From the NCBI RefSeq assembly GCF_030463565.1, contig NC_134643.1:1808001-1872000 (forward strand): a DNA stretch of 64,000 nt, given 5' to 3'. Below the pieces are notes generated by a model. It saw nothing but the letters and a program-made list of their open reading frames with translations. It was not told the origin of the DNA and searched no databases. Of this stretch, positions 57,701 to 64,000 are shown one piece after another. Origin of the DNA: Pelecanus crispus (taxonomy: Eukaryota > Chordata > Aves > Pelecaniformes > Pelecanidae). The position numbers were made by a program, and so were the translations under genes. Every line of letters begins with the position of its first letter. Within the stretch, counting starts at the first letter, position 1.

Positions 57701-58702
57701 ACCAGAATTACTGTAGCACTAGAAGCAGGAAATTCTCATGATGGTTCCTGTCTCTTAGGATAAACTCACATTATCTGATTTACATTGAGGGGAGTGGAGA
57801 TCTGCTTGTTTCACAAGGACTGGATTTAGGTTAAAACCTCAAAGACCTGGGGACTCTCAGGAACATACCTTACCGTCTTGCAGCGCATATGTTCTCCACA
57901 GTGTGCCCCCAAGTTACAGCAGTTGCAGGATGACTAATTCCTTTATGTCAAAACAGGCGGAATCCCTGCCTGAGGCTCCCTTTGTTCCCAAAAACTCGAG
58001 TCCTGGCCTTACAAAAGACTTGCTTGGAGTCTGCTGTGAACACATGAGAAGAAACCCTGGCCCCGGCGGCTGAGGGGTAGGATGGGAGTGGAGATTGGAA
58101 GAGGCTCTTCAGGGAGGCGCTGACAAATGTTGAGAGCGGTACGGGTGAGATCCTCTGGGGATTGTCAGAGACTTTCCTCGGTTTCCTGAGATTGACTGCA
58201 GAGGAGCTGAACTGTCTCCCTTCTGTCCCGTGTTAGTTCCCAGGAACCCCACCTGCAGGTATTACAGCTGGGTCAGCACCCGGCTCTTCCTCAGTACCAT
58301 TTTTAACGGGACAAACAGAAAGTGTATCCAACAGCCCTCCGGCCTTACCTGTCATCTGGGACAACCGCAGCTGGGTGTTCCCACGACCAAAGGCAAGCGA
58401 GATGGTTCCCAAAGCTCAGCCAGGAGACTGCCCGTTGCCGTTACTCCTTCAACGTAGATAACGACAACTCAAATATCTGGGCACCTTTACGGAAGGCGAA
58501 CAAGATGGAGTCTATTCCCCGTGAAGTGAGATGTAGACAGAGACCAGCACAAGAGCAAAGGGACCCAGAGAGCTACTGGATCAGGGAACAGCCCTGCGGG
58601 CATTGTAAAGCTGAGAGGACCTGGCAGTGGCTGTTCCAGCACTTCTTCAAATCTGCGTCACCCCTTCCTGAGAAGGATACTGCATTAGAGGAGGATGTCT
58701 AG
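54765..58702 (+). CDS. SSMEM1: SSMEM1-like serine-rich single-pass membrane protein (two exons, about 213 aa)
   Basis: Seen: exon 1 54765-55022 ends in one hydrophobic span (ILLCSCTGILIIWLVCCAG) and a GTAAGG donor in phase 0. Exon 2 58319-58702 begins after ACAAACAG in phase 0 and ends at TAG. The C-terminal part contains ESYWIREQPCGHCKAERTWQWLFQH, matching, as I recall it, human SSMEM1's S-Y-x3-E-x2-C-x-H-C-K-A-x-R-T-x2-W-L-x2-H. Human is 244 aa. Gene order TMEM209 - SSMEM1 - CPA2 supports this. Uncertain: the start. Another frame from ATG 54830 reads MGYPFSSLW, resembling the human N-terminus MGDLFSLFW, but stops at once. A further exon could be missed. Exon 1 starts 41 bp from the duplication edge. 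Confidence 0.62.
55023..58318 (+). other. SSMEM1: SSMEM1 intron
   Basis: No coding exon that I can support. The block 56815-57420 has a distinct GC-richer texture (repeated ctgtggac/cttgtagctc phrases). It may be an old unclassified repeat. Short frames here have no family resemblance. Confidence 0.45.
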
Positions 58703-58715
58703 CAAGCCTGTCCAA

Positions 58716-58786
58716 GGAGAAGGGTCTAGCTGCAGAGTTGAGCTCCTCTAACTTATTGTTCACCCAACGCTTTTTTTCTGCTCCTA
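58716..58786. repeat. Short direct repeat, copy a (SSMEM1 3' UTR)
   Basis: gtctagctgcagagttgag followed by ctcctctaac and ttcacccaacgcttt. It recurs 1.06 kb downstream at 59778-59848 with about 15-20% differences. Confidence 0.7.
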
Positions 58787-58902
58787 CTGTACAACTTGCT
58801 TTCATGCGAATCTTGCTGCAACCTTAATTTGCTTGAAGCGCTGGCTGGCTGGATCTGTATGAAACCATCCCAACTGAAGATTGGGGGGATGCTAGTAATT
58901 TC

Positions 58903-58908
58903 AATAAA
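58903..58908 (+). terminator. SSMEM1: Poly(A) signal AATAAA of SSMEM1
   Basis: Canonical hexamer 200 bp after the stop codon at 58700-58702. Confidence 0.65.
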
Positions 58909-59485
58909 GAATATATTTAAACTATCTGGCTTATATCTAGAAGTGTGTAATTTGTATATAAAAGCAAATTTATAGTGTCACCTTGGCCTAGTCTGTCAGA
59001 GAGAACTTGTTGCATAGCAGGCAGGACCCAGAGCCTGTGTGCTATCACCAGAGTGATTATTTCACCTGATTATTTCTTCAAAATAATCACTCAGATTGAG
59101 TATTTTGGCTGGAGTGAGATCTTTCTGCTGGCTGCCTCGTTGTAACAAGGAGCGGGCTGTTAGAAATCTGTCAGAGGAAAACCCATGACCAAGAATCGAC
59201 TGGTGGAGCTCCTCATCCCCAGTGAGAGCTGGGGTGATGTCCACTTTGATTCTGTTTTCCTCTATCTAGAAAAATGTGTAAAAGGACACCAAGGAGCTTT
59301 GCGGGCAAAACTTTGAAAACAACTCCTTCCTTACAGGTTTGACTGTGTCAGTGGAAAATATTTTTTTGGAGGTGAAATTGACCTTCTGTCTGTTGGTTGC
59401 CTTGAAAGCTCTGACAAATGTGAGAACTTAGTCACATGGAATACAGATATGTTTTATCTGAAAAAGGGTTTCTTAATGAGTCCTG
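58909..59485. other. Intergenic region between SSMEM1 and CPA2
   Basis: AT-rich, no gene recognised. A 60-codon minus frame (59244-59062) has no support. Confidence 0.4.
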
Positions 59486-59491
59486 TATAAA
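59486..59491 (+). promoter_or_regulatory. CPA2: TATA box of CPA2
   Basis: TATAAA 39-44 bases before the start codon. This implies a very short 5' UTR, as is usual for pancreatic digestive-enzyme genes. Confidence 0.7.
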
Positions 59492-59529
59492 TTCACCTTT
59501 GCTAGGCTGAGTTGAACTTCACATCAAAC

Positions 59530-62500
59530 ATGAAGCTGATTTTGATCTTCAGTGCCCTCTTCGGGGTTTCCTTGTGCCTGGAAACTTTTGTTGGGTGAGT
59601 TATGCTTTTGTGGAAGATGTTTCATTTAAGGCCATATTATCCAGTTGTTGTTTTTCATGATCTTAACTTTACAAAATCTGCTTGGGGCACATTCTTTGCT
59701 TTTTATGACTGACTTATCTTGTTGCTTTGGTACTCCAGTGTTTGAAGGAACCCTTCTCTACTTTCATTTGGGTTTTCTAAGGAGAAAGGTCTAGCTGCAG
59801 AGTTGAGTTCCTAATTTCATGCTCACCCAAGGCTTTGTTTTGGCTTTGTACCTAGGGAGCAGTCTTGAGCCTTAATCTGGAGCTGAACCTCACTGCAAAG
59901 CTTGAGTGTTCAGCTTGATAGATCTGGTCTGGCACAGAGCAGAGCCAAAAGACCAGAACCTGGCTTCAGATCAGAAAGATCACTCGCTTCCCTTTGTTTT
60001 CAAAGATTCTCATTTCTCTGTAAATGCTTAACTCTTTTCAGAGCCTTTCTAAGCCATTCAAATCCTTATTTCCAACCATTATATTCTAAAGGTTTATCTG
60101 TATGTTGCACTGCAAAATTATCTCCTTCTGGCATATTTCCTCACAGTCTTACTGACTGTGTAAGAAACTTAATAGAAGATGATAAAAGCCAGAATAGATA
60201 CTTCCTGGGAAGTAGTAAGTGAACACTAGATTCCAGTGAGTAAGTCTGTATATGAAGATACAAGGATTAAGAATAAGAAGAAATACACATAGTCTACTAA
60301 AACCCTAGGATTTGTAAAGGCAGGAGAAGCTATTTTGATCATTTAATCTGGGCTCTGGCATAATGTAGACTGGATTCTCATGAATTCATTCCTCAGTGAC
60401 GTCCAGTAGCTGTGGTTAATGAGCCTCCTCTCTTCACAGAAGAATCCAATCCAGAAATAAAGCTTATGGTGGTGGAGAATCCAATAATAAGTTATTAATG
60501 TGGTAAAGTGCCTTTAATATTGGTTTAATTTGGTCCATCAAAAGAATCTTACACATCAGCTTGCCAGACTGAGGAACTGCTGTTAATGAGTGTCTCTTCT
60601 TAGCAGCTGAGGCCACACTAGCAAATAAACACACACATAGCTACGCTCATATACCAAGTCACTTCTTATCCTGTCTTAAGATGTGCTTTCCAATTCCGCA
60701 GTTATTCATGTCAATTTGCTCTGAGTCATCTCCATTTTCCAGTATTCCTTGCAGTGGATGCCAGCTGGCTCAGGATACGGGACTTTTTTTCTGTCTCCAA
60801 CAGTGGCCAAATGCATGTGCCTAGGGAAGAGAATGGAAAAAACCACACCAAATGCTTTAACCACCAAATGCCACTTGCAAACGCAGCATTAACGCTCGGC
60901 TTACTTGCGGTAAACCCCAGGCTATACAGCTGAGGAGCACATAGGTGCTTTTGGCTACGGCATTGAGCCCGAGCTATATTTCCAGTTGTTAATTCATGAT
61001 GGCTTCCAGGTTTGCTTCAGAATCCCCCCCCCGGCTCTCCAGAATAGGATCTATTGTCTCCCAGCTGCTGCATTCCCTTGTTGTTCATAGATCCTTTTGT
61101 CATTTCATAAAAGCATTGGGTGGAAGGGACCTCCAGAAGTTTTTAGTCCACCCTCCTGCTCAGAGCAGGGCATGGAGCTGTTTTCCCTTCTTATCATCAC
61201 CTACCCCTACCAAGAAGAGTTTGTCACTTTTTTCTAACTCCCCTTCAAATTGTTGTAGGCTGCAATTTGATCGACCTGAGCAAGCCTGAGCTCATCAGCC
61301 TGTCCTCATGGCACTGTTTGCTTGTACCTGTTTTACCAAGCAGCCTGGAATACTGTGTATGTGAATGGGATATATGTTTTTAGTGATCTAAAACCCACTT
61401 AGAGTACGTTGGATCACAGTATGTTGTACAATGCATAGGCTAAGTCAATAGCTGAGGTTACCTCTGTAACCAGTGGAGTGAGGTACTTCCAGAAGGTGAT
61501 TCATTCCACCTGGAATGGTGTGAGCCACCCTCTGATGGTATCGGCTTCTGACTACACAGAGAAGTTTGTCAACAGCCTTTGACTAAACTGAATAAAGGTG
61601 AGATGAATCCCATATTTAGTGTTTGGTTTGCTTTGTTGTATAGTGCTCCCCAAACATTTGATCATTTGCAAACTCAACCAGCGTATTTTTTTTTCTGCAA
61701 GTTGCTGACAAAAAATACTAATAGATGCAAGACTGATCCTTGTAAGCAATTAAAAACCCATCCACTTGATGTCTTGTTTATGGTGAAATCTTAAAAATTG
61801 CCATTTAACTAGTTACTAATGTAGTGCACATACAGCAGGCTGGCTGTGCAGGTTGTTGGTTGAACTCTTGGGTGACACTAAGTCTAACGCATTGAAGAAG
61901 TCCGTATTGGCTGGTAGTGTGCAAGTAACTACCCACCAAATTCATGACTTTAATAACAAGCTAGTTCAACCAGACCCCTCTTTGAGACTGTTTCTGAAGA
62001 CTTACTGATTTATTGCAGGCACCAGGTTCTCCGAATCGAGACAAGAAATGAAGAGGAGGTTAAGAAATTACAGCTTTTGGAATCGCTGGAACACCTTGAG
62101 GTATGTTGTTACCACAGAGGCATTTTTCAGTGTTTCAGACTGGTGTAGGACTTAATCAGGGTAGGACTTTGCATCACATTTGGAAGGCTTGTACCACACT
62201 GCGGTGGCTGCCGTAAATAAATGTACTGTCTCAATACTTGGTGTTTGATCTGCAAGTTCCAGTACCAGTTTGGTATTCAGGAGTGCCTGCATGCATATTT
62301 TCTTCCTACTGGGTTTACAATCATAGTTGAACTGATCTGCTCTTAATCTTAGTATCAAAAAGCTTGTCTTTAAAGTGGGGATGCTAATGTTTTTGTACTT
62401 GTCTCCCAGTGTTGTGGGAGGAATTTATTAGTTAGTCTACACTGTACTGAAACAGGAAAACACACTATAAAATTATAGGCTATTACTGTTCTTATTGCCA

Positions 62501-63886
62501 TTGGTGAGAGTCTTTATTATCACTTTGTTTAAAAATATTGATTTGAATAGTAAATAAGGACACTGAGTTGCTGGAGCATGTCCAGAGAAGGGCAACAAAG
62601 CTGGTGAAAGGTCTGGAGCACAAGTCTTAAGAGGAGAAGCTGAGGAAACTGGGGTTGTTTAGCCTAGAGAAGAGGAGGCTGAGGGGAGACCTTATCTCTC
62701 TCTACAACTACCTGAAAGGAGGATGTAGTGAGGTGGGTGTTGGTCTCTTCTCCCAAGGAACAAGTGATAGGACGAGAGGAAATGGGCTCAAGTTGTGCCA
62801 GGGGAGGTTTAGATTGGATATTAGGAAAAAATTCTTCACGGAAAGGGTAGTCAAGCATTGGAACGGGCTGCCCAGAGGGGTGGTGGAGTCCCCATCCCTG
62901 GAGCTGTTCAAAAAACGGGTAGATGTGGCACTTTGGGACATGGTTTAGTGGGCATGGGGGTGTTGGGTTGACAGTTGGACTGATGATCTTAGAGATCCTT
63001 TCCAACCTTAATGATTCCTAGTTTTTACTTTCATTAAAAAATAATCCAGCCACCAAGCCAGGAAACATGAAATTATTCTCTCCCCTTAATTGGTTTAGTG
63101 GTGGACTTGGCAGTGTTAGGTTAATGGTTGGACTGGATGATCTTAAAGGTCTTTTCCAACCTAAACAATTCTATGATTCTATGATTCTATAAATGAAAAT
63201 TTAGAAAAGCCCTACCAAAGGAAAAATAAAACCAATGGGTTTCATGTTACCTAATGCTGTAACATGGAGCTTTTCTTGAAACTATTTCTGGTAAAGGGGA
63301 AAATGGTAAAGTAATCATCACAGAAGACTAAAATTTCCTTTTACTTATACAACTGAAGCTCTGAAGTCAGTGAAGACCTTTGTTATTTTTTTTGTGAGTT
63401 TGTCGCATTAACTGATACAAGGTTGTGGTGAGGCACAACCTGGAAGCGTTCAAAAAACGGGTAGATGTGGCACTTTGGGACATGGTTTAGTCTAGTCTAC
63501 CCTTGACTGGTTTAGTGTGGACTTGGTAGTGTAGGTTAATGGTTGGACTGGATGATCTTCAAGGTCTTTTCCAACCTAAATGATTCTATGATTCTATGAG
63601 GCCAAGCTAAAGAATGGAGTGTGCTGTAAGCATGATGGGGCACAATACTACAGGAGTTCAGTTTGGGAGAAATCAGCATTTCTAAAGCTTTAGAAGAGCT
63701 GTTTGCAGAACACTTTCCTCAAACCAAATCCATTTTCTTTTCTCTTTTCAGCTTGATTTCTGGATAAATCCCTCCACCCCTGCCCTCCCTGTGGATGTGC
63801 GAATCCCCGCTAACAGCGTCCAAGCAGTCAAAGCCTTCCTGGAGTCCCATGGGATTGAGTACTCCATCCTGATTGAAGACCTGCAG
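59530..63886 (+). CDS. CPA2: Carboxypeptidase A2-like zymogen, first three coding exons (continues past window)
   Basis: Seen: exon 1 59530-59594, exon 2 62019-62100, exon 3 63752-63886, all with consensus sites and matching phases (94 codons). Exon 1 encodes a signal peptide ([20 protein letters not shown]). Then come [19 protein letters not shown] and, in exon 3, [10 protein letters not shown] with [21 protein letters not shown], the activation (pro) domain of A-type carboxypeptidases. The zinc and catalytic residues lie in later exons outside the window. Known: secreted by pancreatic acinar cells, activated by trypsin, removes C-terminal aromatic or aliphatic residues. The signal peptide and NEE..KKL..LE pattern are closer to CPA2 than CPA1, and position next to SSMEM1 agrees. 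CPA1 or CPA5 are less likely. Confidence 0.85.
59778..59848. repeat. Short direct repeat, copy b (CPA2 intron 1)
   Basis: Matches 58716-58786 in order and orientation, with weaker resemblance continuing for perhaps 80 bp (gccttaatctgg versus accttaatttgc). Confidence 0.7.
61100..61320 (-). mobile_element. Ancient CR1 LINE remnant
   Basis: aaagcattgggtggaaggga followed by ctcctgctcagagcaggg and a diverged remainder ending ..cagcctgtcctc. It is far more diverged than the other CR1s here. Confidence 0.65.
62568..63190 (+). mobile_element. CR1 LINE, 5'-truncated, with compound 3' tail, in CPA2 intron 2
   Basis: Sense. A 97-codon frame (62655-62948) carries [19 protein letters not shown] to [13 protein letters not shown] first 3' end (gatgatcttagagatccttt) follows, then a linker (aataatccagccaccaagcc), then a second full 3' end (63090-63190). 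Confidence 0.9.
63443..63598 (+). mobile_element. CR1 LINE 3' fragment in CPA2 intron 2
   Basis: gttcaaaaaacgggtagatg to atgattctatgattctatga. A single tail, so a different subfamily from the preceding element. Confidence 0.88.
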
Positions 63887-64000
63887 GTAGGCAGTGCCAT
63901 TGGCACATTATTAGCTTTTAAATCCCGGGGAAACAAATAGTGATTCACAATCTGGCCTCACTGATTAATTCATAGACTCTTCTATACTCTGCTTTCCATG

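Larger units (their letters stand above)
59595..62018 (+). other. CPA2: CPA2 intron 1
   Basis: Contains the short repeat at 59778-59848 and an old CR1 tail near 61103-61320. Otherwise I see no gene. Confidence 0.6.

Overview
This window is avian nuclear DNA. It is full of CR1 LINEs, almost all 5'-truncated and ending in the CR1 3' octamer tail. The gene order TMEM209(-) - SSMEM1(+) - CPA2(+) matches the block on human 7q32. It also holds a vertebrate CAX-type cation/H+ exchanger, a family missing from placental mammals. I cannot name the species.

Layout. (1) 263-6841, minus: an intact 20-exon CAX gene. All splice sites and phases close into a 744-aa protein. Its intron 1 and its 5' flank are two GC-rich minisatellites (5230-6780 and 7050-8232), which create long false ORFs. 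(2) 8555-24300, minus: complete TMEM209, with a long 3' UTR, 14 coding exons (560 aa) and a CpG-island first exon. (3) 11868-54724: a tandem segmental duplication in three units (about 11868-25220, 25221-38109, 38110-54724). Each unit starts in the intron before TMEM209's last four exons and ends just upstream of SSMEM1. Unit 1 belongs to the complete gene. Units 2 and 3 carry TMEM209 promoter regions and exons 2-5 and 8-11, but lack exons 6-7 and the last four. (4) 54765-58702, plus: a two-exon SSMEM1-like gene. (5) 59530 onward, plus: the first three coding exons of a pancreatic-type carboxypeptidase A, best matched to CPA2, running off the window.

The most notable observation is in the duplicated units. 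Every retained exon in units 2 and 3 keeps its splice sites and an open frame. Every length change is a multiple of three: a 15-nt loss in exon 4, a 3-nt gain in exon 10, a 3-nt gain at the start of exon 2, and a 381-nt two-exon loss. Exon 11 ends in phase 0 and exon 2 begins in phase 0. A transcript reading from unit 3 through unit 2 into unit 1 could therefore be spliced, by skipping the acceptor-less first exons, into one open frame of about 1193 aa with a repeated TMEM209 N-terminal module. Unit 2, the middle one, has lost its start codon and most promoter CpGs but not its frame. This is inference from sequence only. A false duplication in the assembly must be excluded, at least for the nearly identical parts of units 2 and 3.

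Unit-specific and shared CR1 insertions give an order of events: units 2 and 3 share insertions and deletions absent from unit 1. Similarity between units nevertheless changes abruptly along their length, including a switch inside exon 2 of unit 3, which points to unequal crossing-over or gene conversion after the first duplication. One probable solo LTR (47874-49091, 5-bp target duplication) and a nested pair of CR1s account for the greater length of unit 3.
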